Below, one piece after another: positions 1 to 9,586 of a stretch of 52,473 nt of DNA. The notes beneath the pieces are model-generated. The model was not told the origin of the DNA and did not search any database. It worked only from the letters and a program-made list of their open reading frames with translations. Where the stretch lies: positions 1 to 52,473 of the IMG/VR virus record IMGVR_UViG_3300047510_004033; one strand, written 5' to 3'. Numbering within the stretch: position 1 is the first letter of the stretch; each line of letters begins with the position of its first letter. The DNA is from a virus. The position numbers were made by a program, and so were the translations under genes.

Positions 1-700
1 TTATAATAGCCTTCTTAACACGATCAGCCTAAATAGAAACAAGATCCGAAACAATTTCCAGAATACACGCAAACATTTCGAAAAATTAATTCAAGACTTT
101 CCTGAAGATGAACTTAAGAAAATGTTTGTTAATATTGTCAAGCTCACAAGCATGAGCGGCACCACCATCTTCGAAGCACTAAGCTTAGCTGAAAATATAT
201 TGCAGCATAATACGGCCCAGATTAAAAACATAATTCTGCTTTCGGATGGCTCGGATTCCAATTTTGCGGGGGTAATAGGCAACTATACTTTTTTGAACCC
301 TAGATCTGTAGAAAAAACGCCCTTGTTTAGTATTACCCCATCTTTGCCCAGATCTTTAATCTCAGATCTTATCGCCGGGAAAATTAATATTTCTTATGAC
401 AATAGGCAGTTGTCACAAGCGGAAATAGTGGTGATAACTGATAAAATGTCTCCTGCGGGCTTTATCAAAAAAATTGCTTTAAGGCTGATTAAGAAAAAAT
501 TAATCAGAAATGAAATCAATTTTAATGTGATTGGCTGGAACATGTTAGAAGGACAAGAATTGGACATCAAGGAGGTCTTTGGAAAGGAGGCCTTAAATAT
601 CAGTAGTGATTCAGCTAAGTGTGTACTTCACCGATATGTGCAGATGGATAATCCGTTCATTGTACGAATATCTAAGGCGCTGCTCGGGCAAAGCCAATAA
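1..700 (+). CDS. von Willebrand A-like protein, 5' end outside the window
   Basis: The frame is open from base 2 to the stop at 698-700 without an upstream stop, so the gene almost certainly starts before the window; the first internal ATG is at 122 and has no convincing ribosome site. The visible part shows vWA landmarks: SGTTIFEAL followed about 30 residues later by a hydrophobic strand and LLSDGSDS, resembling the threonine and aspartate elements of a MIDAS metal site, and a further strand AEIVVITD. vWA domains usually mediate metal-dependent protein contacts, often alongside AAA+ ATPases in phage and bacterial gene pairs; the partner gene would lie left of the window. The first MIDAS element (DxSxS) is outside, so a complete metal site cannot be confirmed. 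It precedes the primase by 88 bases. Confidence 0.68.
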   Translation, partial: YNSLLNTISLNRNKIRNNFQNTRKHFEKLIQDFPEDELKKMFVNIVKLTSMSGTTIFEALSLAENILQHNTAQIKNIILLSDGSDSNFAGVIGNYTFLNPRSVEKTPLFSITPSLPRSLISDLIAGKINISYDNRQLSQAEIVVITDKMSPAGFIKKIALRLIKKKLIRNEINFNVIGWNMLEGQELDIKEVFGKEALNISSDSAKCVLHRYVQMDNPFIVRISKALLGQSQ

Positions 701-788
701 GTTGATTTTAAAATAGCACATTTTACATCTTTATTATTACCGAAGGTGATATAATAAACCTGATAATTTATTTGATTGGAAAATTAAG

Positions 789-1793
789 TTGAATGATTTT
801 TCATCTTTTGAACAGCTGATTCGGGCCAGGGCCTTTTTAGGCAGACCAAGCGCCACCGGATTTGAGCGAACAAAATGTCCAGTCTGTCATGACTACAAGG
901 ATCGTGGCGGCTTTAAATTTGAAGCTGGAAAAATTGGTTATTCTTGCTTTAACTGCCAATTTAAAGTTATCCATGATGAAACCTCAAACAAGGTCTCAGC
1001 AAACTTCAGGAAGCTGCTGAAGGCATTTGGCAGTTCAGATGAAGATATAAATTCAGTGACCGCGGCAAAATTCCTAACCAAGGAAGAAACAGAGATAACG
1101 CTAAAGTCATTGACCAAGAAAAAACAGAGTGTCTTCCTGAGGGAGATTGAGCTACCAGCAGAAGCCAAGAAACTAAACCTCACGCAGCCTTTTGATGATC
1201 TTGAGCACCTAGCAGTCGAGTACTTGCAGCAGCGCCGAGCTCTCAGGCCAGACTTGTCTTTTTACGTTGTCAAAGAAGGAAAGCTCGCACGAAGGTTGTT
1301 GATTCCATGTTATTATCGTGACAAATTAATTTTTTGGACTGCGCGAGCACTTGACAGCTTCGAAAAACTCAGGTACATTTCTTGTTCTGCACCGAGTTCA
1401 GCTGTCATGTTCGGGATGGATGAGCTCTATAGAAATACCTCGCTGCCGCTACTGGTGTTCGAGGGTATTTTTGATGCGATCCCGTTTAATGGAATTGCTC
1501 TGCTTGGCAGTAAGCTCAGTGAAAGTAAATTAGAACTTTTAAAAAACGCTAAACGCCGCTTAATTTTTGTGGTTGATCGAGATAAAACTGGTACCCTGCT
1601 CGGTGAAGCGGCGATCAATGCTGGATTTGAAGTATCATTCATCCCATCAGGGTTCAGAGACGCTAATGAAGCGTTAGTAAAAACTGGAGCGCCTTGGGTT
1701 GTATATAATATAATGAAAAGTATTCCACCATCTACCACCGAAGCACTGCTACGACTAAAATTAAATCTACTCTCTCCAAATGGAACCAAATAA
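789..1793 (+). CDS. DNA primase, T4 gp61-like (zinc finger plus Toprim)
   Basis: Synthesises RNA primers for lagging-strand replication together with the helicase encoded next. A zinc-binding module is visible with Cys30, Cys33, Cys53 and Cys56 (CPVC and CFNC), followed by a Toprim catalytic core: Glu225 in VFEGIFDA, Asp263 and Asp265 in VVDRDKTG, and a downstream GFRDANEAL motif typical of these primases. Length is 334 residues, close to T4 gp61 (about 342). The start is a TTG; the only nearby ATG (793) is out of frame and there is no in-frame ATG before residue 207, so TTG with a weak GGA eight bases upstream is the best choice. The last 14 bases overlap the helicase gene, suggesting translational coupling. 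Confidence 0.92.
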   Translation: MNDFSSFEQLIRARAFLGRPSATGFERTKCPVCHDYKDRGGFKFEAGKIGYSCFNCQFKVIHDETSNKVSANFRKLLKAFGSSDEDINSVTAAKFLTKEETEITLKSLTKKKQSVFLREIELPAEAKKLNLTQPFDDLEHLAVEYLQQRRALRPDLSFYVVKEGKLARRLLIPCYYRDKLIFWTARALDSFEKLRYISCSAPSSAVMFGMDELYRNTSLPLLVFEGIFDAIPFNGIALLGSKLSESKLELLKNAKRRLIFVVDRDKTGTLLGEAAINAGFEVSFIPSGFRDANEALVKTGAPWVVYNIMKSIPPSTTEALLRLKLNLLSPNGTK

Positions 1794-3078
1794 ACAACAT
1801 CACTTAGTTAGCTGTTTGGCTAGCAACCCAGAGCTGTTTGCAATCTGTCACTCAATCATAAAGCCAGATTACTTTGACGCGTCAGTGAGAAAAGCCGTCA
1901 GGTTCATGCAAGAATTTTTCACAAAACACAAAGGTTTGCCTTCGCTACAAGCAATCAAGGCCGAGACATCAGTTGAACTTGAAGGCTTACAAGTTCACAA
2001 GGCTGAACTTGATTATGTCGCGGCTGAAGTTGAAACGCTGTGTAGAAATCAAGCCATCACGTCAGCGATCATTAAATCGGTTGAGCTGCTTGAAAAGCAA
2101 GATACTGGCGCGATTGAGAAGCTGATAAAAGAAGCCGTGGCTCTTGGCCTTACAAAAGATCTTGGCGTTGATTACTTTGCCGATCCTGAAAAGCGGATGG
2201 CCGAGGCCGAGTCGGCGTTCAAACCAATGTCTACTGGCCTACCAGAGCTTGATGCTGTTATCAACGGCGGGCTAATGAGGCAAGAGATCATTCTGTTCAT
2301 GGCAAACTCTGGTGTCGGTAAGTCGATATTTCTCGCCAACATCGGCGCTTACCTGGTCGCCCAAGGTTTGAACGTGGTTTATATCACGCTTGAGCTTGCT
2401 GATAAAATTGTCGCAAAAAGATTTGACTCGATGATCACTGGTATCGAGCAGTTTAAGCTGCAGACAAATAAGCAGATGGTGATTGCCGAAATTGAAAAGC
2501 GGCGTGAAAGTTATGGCAAGCTACAGATCAAAAGAATGCCTGAAAGCGTAACTTCCGCAAATCAGATTCGTGCCTACGTAAAACAGCTGCAGCTTGAAGC
2601 CGGCTGGGATCCTGATGTTATCATTATAGATTATCTTGACATCATGGCCACCAATAATAAGGTTGCGGCAGATAATCTCTTCATCAAGGATAAGTACCTA
2701 ACTGAAGAAGCTCGAGCCCTTGGCGCAGAATTCAACTGCGCAGTGTTATCAGCTTCGCAGATGGGCAGGGCGGCTCTTGACGCTGAAGAAATTAATCAAG
2801 GTCACATCCAAGGCGGCATCTCAAAGGTTAATACCGCAGACTTTTTGCTGGCAATCATTCAAGATAATCTGATGAGAGATGCTGGCGAATATGTGATTCA
2901 AGTTGCAAAAGCGCGAAATGCGCCAACTGTCGGCAAAACAATAACTCTTGGTTGGGACGCAAAAACCTTAAGAGTTACTTCTCTGTTAAATGGAGTATCT
3001 AAAAAATTATCGCCTGAACAGGCTAGAGAAGAAAAAATCAAATCAACAAAAAGTTTATTAGATCTAATGAAGAATTAG
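1780..3078 (+). CDS. Replicative DNA helicase, T4 gp41-like DnaB family
   Basis: Hexameric ATP-driven helicase that unwinds the replication fork and binds the primase. An N-terminal DnaB-like helical region (about 1-125) leads into a RecA-fold core: Walker A ANSGVGKS with Lys181, a Glu after the following strand (TLELAD), Walker B VIIIDYLD with Asp284, and an SASQMGR motif (DnaB motif H4 region) plus KARNAP near the C-terminus. At 432 residues it is slightly shorter than T4 gp41 (about 475). It starts inside the 3' end of the primase gene, an arrangement consistent with a primosome pair. No strong ribosome site precedes the ATG at 1780, again consistent with coupling to primase translation. 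Confidence 0.95.
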   Translation: MEPNKQHHLVSCLASNPELFAICHSIIKPDYFDASVRKAVRFMQEFFTKHKGLPSLQAIKAETSVELEGLQVHKAELDYVAAEVETLCRNQAITSAIIKSVELLEKQDTGAIEKLIKEAVALGLTKDLGVDYFADPEKRMAEAESAFKPMSTGLPELDAVINGGLMRQEIILFMANSGVGKSIFLANIGAYLVAQGLNVVYITLELADKIVAKRFDSMITGIEQFKLQTNKQMVIAEIEKRRESYGKLQIKRMPESVTSANQIRAYVKQLQLEAGWDPDVIIIDYLDIMATNNKVAADNLFIKDKYLTEEARALGAEFNCAVLSASQMGRAALDAEEINQGHIQGGISKVNTADFLLAIIQDNLMRDAGEYVIQVAKARNAPTVGKTITLGWDAKTLRVTSLLNGVSKKLSPEQAREEKIKSTKSLLDLMKN

Positions 3079-3087
3079 ATAAAAGAT

Positions 3088-3095
3088 GATAAATA
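3088..3095 (+). promoter_or_regulatory. Late-promoter-like box GATAAATA
   Basis: The octamer GATAAATA lies 49 bases before the ATG at 3145 and shares the TAAATA core seen upstream of other transcription units in this window. T4-type late promoters have TATAAATA at -10 and no -35. This copy deviates in the first base and lies in AT-rich sequence, so it is less certain than the exact copies. Confidence 0.4.
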
Positions 3096-3144
3096 TATCT
3101 CATAATCAATATGTTTATATCATAAAATATAGGAGAAATAAAAT

Positions 3145-3360
3145 ATGAGCCAAGTTCCAAAAGTCACAATTGATGGTGTAGAATACGAAGTTGAGAAACT
3201 CTCACCAGCTGCGAGAAGCTTAATTTCATTTTATCAAACATGGAGTGGAGAACTTGCTACGGCGAGATTAGAAGTTGCAAAATTGGAAGCTGCACTTCGT
3301 CAATTATCGTCAGAAATTATTGCCGTGGTTAAATCAGACAATGAGCCAAAAGCCGAATAA
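3145..3360 (+). CDS. Small coiled-coil protein, DUF6447-like
   Basis: A 71-residue protein with the pattern KVTIDGVEYEVEKLSPAA at the start, followed by a heptad-rich helix (about 25-62) ending in an acidic tail. Small phage proteins annotated DUF6447 have the same layout (a TIDGKEY-type hairpin, a DLS-type turn and one long helix); their role is not known. This assignment is from memory of the family pattern. A clear ribosome site, AGGAGAAAT, precedes the ATG. It is the last gene before a strong terminator, so it closes the replication segment and may be made from its own promoter at 3088. Confidence 0.6.
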   Translation: MSQVPKVTIDGVEYEVEKLSPAARSLISFYQTWSGELATARLEVAKLEAALRQLSSEIIAVVKSDNEPKAE

Positions 3361-3390
3361 ATTGATTTAACAATATTACTCTTATCATGA

Positions 3391-3418
3391 AAACCGCCCA
3401 AAAGGCGGTTTTTGTTTT
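3391..3418 (+). terminator. Rho-independent terminator after the replication genes
   Basis: Perfect 8-bp stem AAACCGCC / GGCGGTTT (3391-3398 and 3404-3411) with a CAAAA loop, running straight into TTTTTGTTTT. It separates the replication genes from the structural genes. Confidence 0.93.
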
Positions 3419-3489
3419 GATGCAGGCGTAATTTGGATAATAGTTTGTAAATATTTTTCTTAAATATTATTTCGTGTTTGTGCAGAAAA

Positions 3490-3497
3490 TATAAATA
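3490..3497 (+). promoter_or_regulatory. Late promoter, exact TATAAATA
   Basis: Exact T4-type late -10 box 46 bases before the ATG at 3544 and 72 bases after the terminator. It is the natural head of the structural gene run that follows. Confidence 0.75.
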
Positions 3498-3543
3498 AGT
3501 TACTACAAGCAGGATATTTTCCTAGGAATTTTGGAGATCTAGA

Positions 3544-4062
3544 ATGGCAATTTCATTCAACGAGTATCTTATTAAAGATGCTCTATATTTTAATTTAACA
3601 TTCAAACACCAACGAGATAGAAACAACGCAGATGGCAGAGATAATGTTGCTCCATTCGGTACGTCAAAAACTATATATCTTTTTGATAGTTCTATTAGGC
3701 CGTATCCAGCAAATCCAATCGACAGCACGTACTATACTGGCAGTCAACCGCATCCTTCTTTATCAAATTTTATCTTTGAGCAAGATCTTAATTCTAATAT
3801 AACCATCGATGATGGCGGAACAAAAGGCAATGCCACAGATGATAAAATTTATTTTAACACTGTGCTTTACTCGGCAGTCGCATCTGGAAAAATAGATTGG
3901 TTCGCAATAAGATCTAATCCGCGGTCTAGTACTGAAGAGGGCATAGTTACCATTTCAGATTCTGTTGGAATTCCTGGAACAAATAGTTTGTTAACAGTTT
4001 CAACGAGCACCGTTACGACAGGCCAAGCTATCATTTGCTGGTTTAATTTGTCCATCATATAA
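3544..4062 (+). CDS. Putative virion protein, SGxAxWF beta family (1 of 4)
   Basis: A 172-residue protein without a recognised named domain. Its C-terminal half follows a pattern shared with the three genes at 4075, 9619 and 10089: an ASGKIDWFAI strand, then a variable segment and a closing SLLTV...VTTGQAIICWFNLSI strand pair. Related phage proteins with the SGTATWF...ADLxL...xxGQ pattern are usually small beta-rich tail or head decoration proteins; that is family knowledge, not shown here. A ribosome site (TTTTGGAGATCT) fits the ATG at 3544, and an exact late promoter box lies 46 bases upstream. No signal peptide or membrane segment is seen. Confidence 0.55.
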   Translation: MAISFNEYLIKDALYFNLTFKHQRDRNNADGRDNVAPFGTSKTIYLFDSSIRPYPANPIDSTYYTGSQPHPSLSNFIFEQDLNSNITIDDGGTKGNATDDKIYFNTVLYSAVASGKIDWFAIRSNPRSSTEEGIVTISDSVGIPGTNSLLTVSTSTVTTGQAIICWFNLSII

Positions 4063-4074
4063 GAGAGAAAAATT

Positions 4075-4989
4075 ATGGCAACAATAAAATTTTCTAAAGA
4101 AGCGGCTAAATTCATGGGTGCAGGTAAATCTTGGTTGGCCTATGGCGTACAAACTCATAACGGTTATGGTCTTTGGGATACCACTGCGTCATCTGCAATT
4201 TTTGGTGGGCCGGCTGGGACTAGCACAGTTCATAGTGTTTTAAACATTTACAAAGGGACAGTACCTACTGTCACCCAGTTCACAGATTTGGCAGACAGAG
4301 AAAGCGATCTTCTTTTGTCATTTCCAATGTACGGCCACAGCGATCATATTTTATATTTGGGTTTTATTGAAGAAACCGATTCTCACCGTTATATTTGCGG
4401 CCGTAATTTAAATTTTGTTGATGCATTAAGATCTGGCGAGGCAACGTGGTTTGCTGCAGTAAATTATGAAGAGCCAAGTCAAACTGTGAATCAATCAACA
4501 CCTTCTGCCACGTGGACAATTTCACTTTCAGCCTTAACAGAAAATAAACTATTCAATGAACCAATAAATTTTGACGTTAAAAATGTTGTTCCATCAATTA
4601 CTGGCACAGTATCAACTTTATTAAGCTCAACTGTTACAACTTCCACTGCAGTGTTTCAATTTAGCACGCCGTGTACTGGAACTGTAGTTTCCTCATTTAC
4701 TGCTACATTCTTTGGTGGTGGTTTTGGCGGTCAAGCCACGGTTAGTCCACTCAAAGGTACTGTGCCTGCTGATTCATTTTTATATGGAACTTTCACAAAT
4801 GCGGTAAATGCATATGACTACTCTGGAGCTGCTAGATTTTCCCATTATCGTCGTGGCGCAATGTTAGGCACAGTTGGTTTGTTGTATTCTACTGCTGATT
4901 TACAAATTTTAACAACGAGCATTGTTGCTGGACAGCGATATAATTGCGCAGGCATTTTCTTAAACTTCCCGCAGGTATGGACAATATAA
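4075..4989 (+). CDS. Putative virion protein, SGxAxWF beta family (2 of 4)
   Basis: A 304-residue protein whose central RSGEATWFAAVN strand and C-terminal YSTADLQIL...IVAGQRYNCAGIF segment match the small neighbours at 3544, 9619 and 10089. Between them is a Thr/Ser-rich beta region with a Gly-rich loop GGGFGGQ. It starts 13 bases after the previous stop with an AAGAGAGAA ribosome site and ends three bases before the next ATG, so it sits in one operon with both. The composition (few charges, many T, S, G, V) is that of a virion surface protein. Exact function is unknown. Confidence 0.55.
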   Translation: MATIKFSKEAAKFMGAGKSWLAYGVQTHNGYGLWDTTASSAIFGGPAGTSTVHSVLNIYKGTVPTVTQFTDLADRESDLLLSFPMYGHSDHILYLGFIEETDSHRYICGRNLNFVDALRSGEATWFAAVNYEEPSQTVNQSTPSATWTISLSALTENKLFNEPINFDVKNVVPSITGTVSTLLSSTVTTSTAVFQFSTPCTGTVVSSFTATFFGGGFGGQATVSPLKGTVPADSFLYGTFTNAVNAYDYSGAARFSHYRRGAMLGTVGLLYSTADLQILTTSIVAGQRYNCAGIFLNFPQVWTI

Positions 4990-4992
4990 GAT

Positions 4993-7900
4993 ATGCGTCC
5001 GGTCATTTTGATTTGGAGGCCCCCAAAGTCGGATAAACTGCTTTGGGGTGCAGAAAATTTCACGGCCACTAATTTTTTTCTAAATATCCCAACGGCATAT
5101 GCCAAAAGTGAAGTATTCACCTTTTTAGATGCAGAGTATTACAATCAACTTCCAATTGATTTAGAAAAAAATGAAATAATAACATTCCTCTCAGAGGATT
5201 ATCTAAAACCAATTTCTATAACTTTACAGAAATCTGAAATATTAACTTTAACAGACGAAGAATATCTTCGAGCTATACCTACAGGATTCGCTAAAGCCGA
5301 AATATCAACATTTATTGATGAAGAATATCTTCGAGCTATACCTACAGGATTCGCTAAAGCCGAAATATCAACATTTATTGATGAAGAATATGTTCGTCCT
5401 ATTCCGGCAGCAATTACAAAAAATGAATCATTTTCCTTAATAGATGAAGAATATGTTCGTCCTATTCCATTCCTATTACAAAAAGAAGAAACTCACACAT
5501 TCACATCCGAGAAATTCAAATCATCCATTTATAATTTTTATGTTTTTGAAAAAAATGAGCAAATTAATTTCTTAACGCTTGATGTTTTAGTTAAAACTCC
5601 AATTTCAGTTAACATAGAAAGTTCAAATGAATTTATAAGCTCAAATTATACTAGCACGATTTTTACGCAGTTTATAGCACAGAGTTCAAATGAGTTTGTT
5701 CCTTTTAATTCTACTGCATCTGTAATTTTCAATTTTTCAAAAGATCCAGTTGGTGACAGTTTTGTAACTGGTCAAATTGCAGATGTTCCTACAAACTTTT
5801 TTGCAGATAACACCGGTGCAATTAAAACATTTTTAAGCAATGATTCATTAACTCCGATTGCAATAGGATTTAATTCTGGCGGTCAAATATCAGATTCACT
5901 TTTTGTTCATCAGAATGATGAACAGATAATCCCAGCAGGATTTTTGATTCCGCCATTCCTTGTAGAAATACCACCATTAAATGGCCCAGAAACAAAATCT
6001 TCCTCATCACCAGATCTTTTATTTTATAAAAATTTAGTCCATCTTAAAATGGAAGGTGTTGTTGGTCAAAGAGCAGTGACTGACTTGACACATAAGGCAG
6101 TTACATCATCAAATATAATGCTAGTTAATTCAACTAGATTTATTAATGATCAAAACAATTTGCAGACAAAAGCCGCAAAGACAGAAGATGAAGGTTCATA
6201 TATTGAAACTGAAATCTATGGTTCACAATTTGAAGATAAAAGTGCTAATACCGCCCTTACGGTATATGGTTCACCAACAATTTATGATTTTGGACCTTTT
6301 AGTCAGAATTTGGGCAATTCAGTTTATTTTAATGGATCCACCGATTACTTAGAGACGTCTTTAAATGCAATTAATGTCTCTACAATAGACACAATGACAT
6401 ACGAATTTTGGATATATCCGAAAATTATAGATTCTATATACCCCGATGCAATTTTCAGCAATTCAATCGGTGGTTCATATGATAGACATTATTGTCAAAT
6501 CCCAACAGCAGGCAATTCAATCAATTATGTGGAAGAAACAGGATCCGGCATAAGCATAAATGTGCAATCATCAGCTGGTTCAATACAAAATAATACCTGG
6601 ACACACGTGGCTATTGTTAGAAAAAACACGGCGCCATATGTTAAAATTTTTATAAATGGAACTCTCGCTGCCCAGACATCAACCGGAAGCTTAACAGCTG
6701 TTAGTAATAACAGATTCTTAATAGGTAGGCATGGTGGAGCAACGGCTACCGCCAATTTTTTTCGAGGACATATTTCAAACCTGAGGGTAGTAAAAGGTAC
6801 AGAAGTTTACACAACAGATTTCGCTGTTCCTAAAAATAATTTATCAATTGTTGCTAACACTAGACTGCTAGTTTTACAGGATGATACTGAAAGCTTAGAT
6901 TTATCTGATAAAGATTTTACTATAGAGGGTTGGTGGAGTCCGCTAAAATTATCAAGTGATGGTGCACTAATTGGTGTTTGGTCTAACACAACAGCAACAT
7001 CAAGCTGGTTAGTTTCTCAAGGAATTGATTCCTCACAATTAGCATTTTCTCTGTCTGATGGTTCTAAAACTGTTCGTTTTGAAGGCATCAAAAATGATGA
7101 TGAACATGACCCGTTTTCATCATTAGGTTGGTATCACTGGGCAGTGGTAAGACGTAATGACATGCTTCAGGGGTTTGTGAATGGTAAAAATATTAGTTCT
7201 TTTACTGGATTTTTTACTGGCACAATAAAGGCACCAGAACTTCCACTTAGAGTTGCAACAATTTCAGACGGGTCAAGGTCAAGCTATGGATATTTTGATG
7301 ACATTAGAATAACCAAAGGCATTGCACGCTATTATGATGATTTCATTCCGCCAAGACAAACATCAACAGAACCCCCAATATTACCACTGCATTTGTTGCA
7401 TTTTGATGATACCGCATCTACGCAATTTATTGATCAAATGCAGTCAAATTGGACATACTATAATGCTGGCTCTCCGGCAAGTTCAGCAACAATAACATCT
7501 TTGGCAGCTGCATTTGGATCAGGCGGGTTGTCTGTAGCTGGTGGATCTGGAATAAAAACCACACCAGCAAAAAATATCTTAGCCGGAGATTTTACAATTG
7601 AGGCTTGGATTAATCCACAGCTTTTTAATACTAGTTCAATTAATACTATTATTTCTCAGGATTTGGTAACAATTTCGGGATTCACTTTATATGTAAATGC
7701 CAACTCGGTGGTATTATCATATCACAATGATGGCAGTAGAACAACAACTACAAATTTTCTAACTGGTGCCTGGTACCACTTGGTTATCCAGAGAGAAAAT
7801 ACTAATCATTTAATTTTTATTAACGGCAAAAAGCATTTACCAGTTGGGTCCGGAAATAGATTTTCTACTGCGTCCTCAACACTTTATGTCGGCGCATATA

Positions 7901-9579
7901 CTGCAAGTAGCGTGTCATTTAATGGTTACATTGATGAATTAAGAATATCCAATTTTGCTAAGTACACAGAAGACTTCAATCTACCAGCACTGGCGTTTAC
8001 TGAAAATATCAATGATGAAAATATTGTCGCAAAGAATTTAGATCTATACTTTGATCCTTCTAATTCTTTCTCATTTGATAGAAACAATCCAGGAGTTTTA
8101 TTAAATGTTAATAATGATGGAACAGAACTGTTAACTGGTGGTACGCAAAAATTAGATCACGCTTCTTCAAACGCGTTTTCATTATCATGTTCCGAATTAG
8201 ACAGTACTGCAACAACAGCATTAATTGAAAATATTGATGGAGAATCAACTGGGGAATTTGCTATAGAGATGTGGTTAAAAGTCGCTGAGGGCGCCAACGC
8301 AACATACACGTATTCTTCAACCAATTTAGTACTACCCGCAACAATTTCAAGTTTAGCGCCTACCGCACAGCCTAATGTTTGGGACCATATTGTACTCTCA
8401 CGAAGTGGTAGCATAATATCTGGTTATAAAAATTCAATTTTGTGGGGTACAGGAACTGATGCCTCAATGCTAAAAAATATCCAATTCGGTAATCGCGTAA
8501 CAGGAACTTCAGTAGATATCGGCAATCTTAGAATGTATAACCGTGGTTTGTCTGATAATGAAATTGTCCAGAACTACAACGCACAAAGGGATCGATTTTA
8601 TAAACCAGAGGTGTTGATAAAATTAGATTATGAAGAATCCCCAAATCTTTTTGATCGATCTGCTTACAATTATCAAACCAGTTTTGTTGGTTCAGCTACA
8701 GTTACCACGACTGATTTCAAATTTGGTTTGTCATGTTTAGACATGACTGATAGTTCTTCCGGTGCATTTTTCGCAAAGGGAGTCGTGAAGCCGCTGGAAA
8801 TTGCAGATTTTACTTTTGAAACTTGGTTTAAACAAAGAGGGTTTGAGGGTACACAATCTCAATATCTGGTTTGTGCTTGTCCTGATCCAACAAGTGGTGC
8901 TGTTGATGCAAGCGATATCTCCATAAGCTTAGAGTCGGATGCAGGGTCTTGGAAGCCAAGATTTTCAGTTAGAAATAATGGCACATTAACAACAGTACTA
9001 AGCACCTCCTCAGTCTCTCTAAACACCTGGAACAATATCGCCATAACAAGAAGCGGTGGTACTCTGTATGCCTTCCTAAATGGAAACCCATTTGCTGTTG
9101 TTTCTGGAGTTACTACTAATTTTTATAATTCATCTTGGCATCTTGGTAATTTTTATAAGCAAGTTGGTAGTAATAGACTTGGGTTAATCGGACGTATGGA
9201 TTCAACAAGATTGCTCAAAAATGTATGTCTATATACTGGAAATTACACAGTATCAGAAACAGATTTTGGTACATCTTTGAATTTATTGACTGTTGAAGGT
9301 GGACCAATAAATGAATTTCCGGTATTTGCGATTGGTCAAATAGGCGAGTCATTCTTTACTAGATTAATTTCTTCGTTTGATGTTTATCTAACTTCTCTGT
9401 CAACTTCTGGAATTAATTCTGTTGTTACCGCGTATTCACCTGACCAGAATTCTGCCGACAGCCTACCAATAAACATTAGCTCAATGCCGTCAACTGGGAC
9501 TTTAAGTGTGTCAACTTTATATTCGCCGGAAGAAATTTCAGCAAATGAACTACCAATTTCTATGACGCCAGCAAATTGA
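4993..9579 (+). CDS. Large tail/receptor protein with 21-residue repeats and about five laminin-G-like domains
   Basis: A 1528-residue protein. Residues 47-172 contain six tandem 21-residue repeats (EEYLRAIPTGFAKAEISTF type), followed by a beta-rich linker. From about residue 430 there are roughly five concanavalin/laminin-G-like domains, recognised by recurring FTIEGWW / FTIEAWI strands, WTHVAIVR / WYHLVIQR strands, and closing turns such as ISNLRVVKGTEVYT and IDELRISNFAKYT; approximate spans are 433-612, 630-787, 797-998, 1036-1200 and 1205-1420. Such domains bind sugars in phage adhesins, so host-surface glycan recognition is the likely role. The chosen ATG follows the previous stop by three bases but has no clear ribosome site, so coupling is likely. 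Confidence 0.75.
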   Translation: MRPVILIWRPPKSDKLLWGAENFTATNFFLNIPTAYAKSEVFTFLDAEYYNQLPIDLEKNEIITFLSEDYLKPISITLQKSEILTLTDEEYLRAIPTGFAKAEISTFIDEEYLRAIPTGFAKAEISTFIDEEYVRPIPAAITKNESFSLIDEEYVRPIPFLLQKEETHTFTSEKFKSSIYNFYVFEKNEQINFLTLDVLVKTPISVNIESSNEFISSNYTSTIFTQFIAQSSNEFVPFNSTASVIFNFSKDPVGDSFVTGQIADVPTNFFADNTGAIKTFLSNDSLTPIAIGFNSGGQISDSLFVHQNDEQIIPAGFLIPPFLVEIPPLNGPETKSSSSPDLLFYKNLVHLKMEGVVGQRAVTDLTHKAVTSSNIMLVNSTRFINDQNNLQTKAAKTEDEGSYIETEIYGSQFEDKSANTALTVYGSPTIYDFGPFSQNLGNSVYFNGSTDYLETSLNAINVSTIDTMTYEFWIYPKIIDSIYPDAIFSNSIGGSYDRHYCQIPTAGNSINYVEETGSGISINVQSSAGSIQNNTWTHVAIVRKNTAPYVKIFINGTLAAQTSTGSLTAVSNNRFLIGRHGGATATANFFRGHISNLRVVKGTEVYTTDFAVPKNNLSIVANTRLLVLQDDTESLDLSDKDFTIEGWWSPLKLSSDGALIGVWSNTTATSSWLVSQGIDSSQLAFSLSDGSKTVRFEGIKNDDEHDPFSSLGWYHWAVVRRNDMLQGFVNGKNISSFTGFFTGTIKAPELPLRVATISDGSRSSYGYFDDIRITKGIARYYDDFIPPRQTSTEPPILPLHLLHFDDTASTQFIDQMQSNWTYYNAGSPASSATITSLAAAFGSGGLSVAGGSGIKTTPAKNILAGDFTIEAWINPQLFNTSSINTIISQDLVTISGFTLYVNANSVVLSYHNDGSRTTTTNFLTGAWYHLVIQRENTNHLIFINGKKHLPVGSGNRFSTASSTLYVGAYTASSVSFNGYIDELRISNFAKYTEDFNLPALAFTENINDENIVAKNLDLYFDPSNSFSFDRNNPGVLLNVNNDGTELLTGGTQKLDHASSNAFSLSCSELDSTATTALIENIDGESTGEFAIEMWLKVAEGANATYTYSSTNLVLPATISSLAPTAQPNVWDHIVLSRSGSIISGYKNSILWGTGTDASMLKNIQFGNRVTGTSVDIGNLRMYNRGLSDNEIVQNYNAQRDRFYKPEVLIKLDYEESPNLFDRSAYNYQTSFVGSATVTTTDFKFGLSCLDMTDSSSGAFFAKGVVKPLEIADFTFETWFKQRGFEGTQSQYLVCACPDPTSGAVDASDISISLESDAGSWKPRFSVRNNGTLTTVLSTSSVSLNTWNNIAITRSGGTLYAFLNGNPFAVVSGVTTNFYNSSWHLGNFYKQVGSNRLGLIGRMDSTRLLKNVCLYTGNYTVSETDFGTSLNLLTVEGGPINEFPVFAIGQIGESFFTRLISSFDVYLTSLSTSGINSVVTAYSPDQNSADSLPINISSMPSTGTLSVSTLYSPEEISANELPISMTPAN
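5131..5508 (+). repeat. Six tandem 63-bp repeats (21 residues each)
   Basis: Repeat units begin at 5131, 5194, 5257, 5320, 5383 and 5446 with exact 63-base spacing. The units at 5257-5319 and 5320-5382 are identical at every base, the others diverged. Each encodes an acidic EEY/EDY turn, a proline, an amphipathic KAE-type stretch and a hydrophobic strand. A seventh, degenerate copy may begin at 5509. Confidence 0.9.
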
Positions 9580-9586
9580 ATAAATA
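9579..9586 (+). promoter_or_regulatory. Late-promoter-like box AATAAATA
   Basis: The box overlaps the last base of the stop codon of the laminin-G-like protein and lies 32 bases before the ATG at 9619, the spacing seen for the exact copies elsewhere. Confidence 0.55.

Noticed and set aside
722-755. TATAAT at 750-755 as a sigma70 promoter for the primase
   Set aside because: The -35 candidate TTTACA is 22 bases away, too far for a normal spacer, and the region is AT-rich enough for chance matches.
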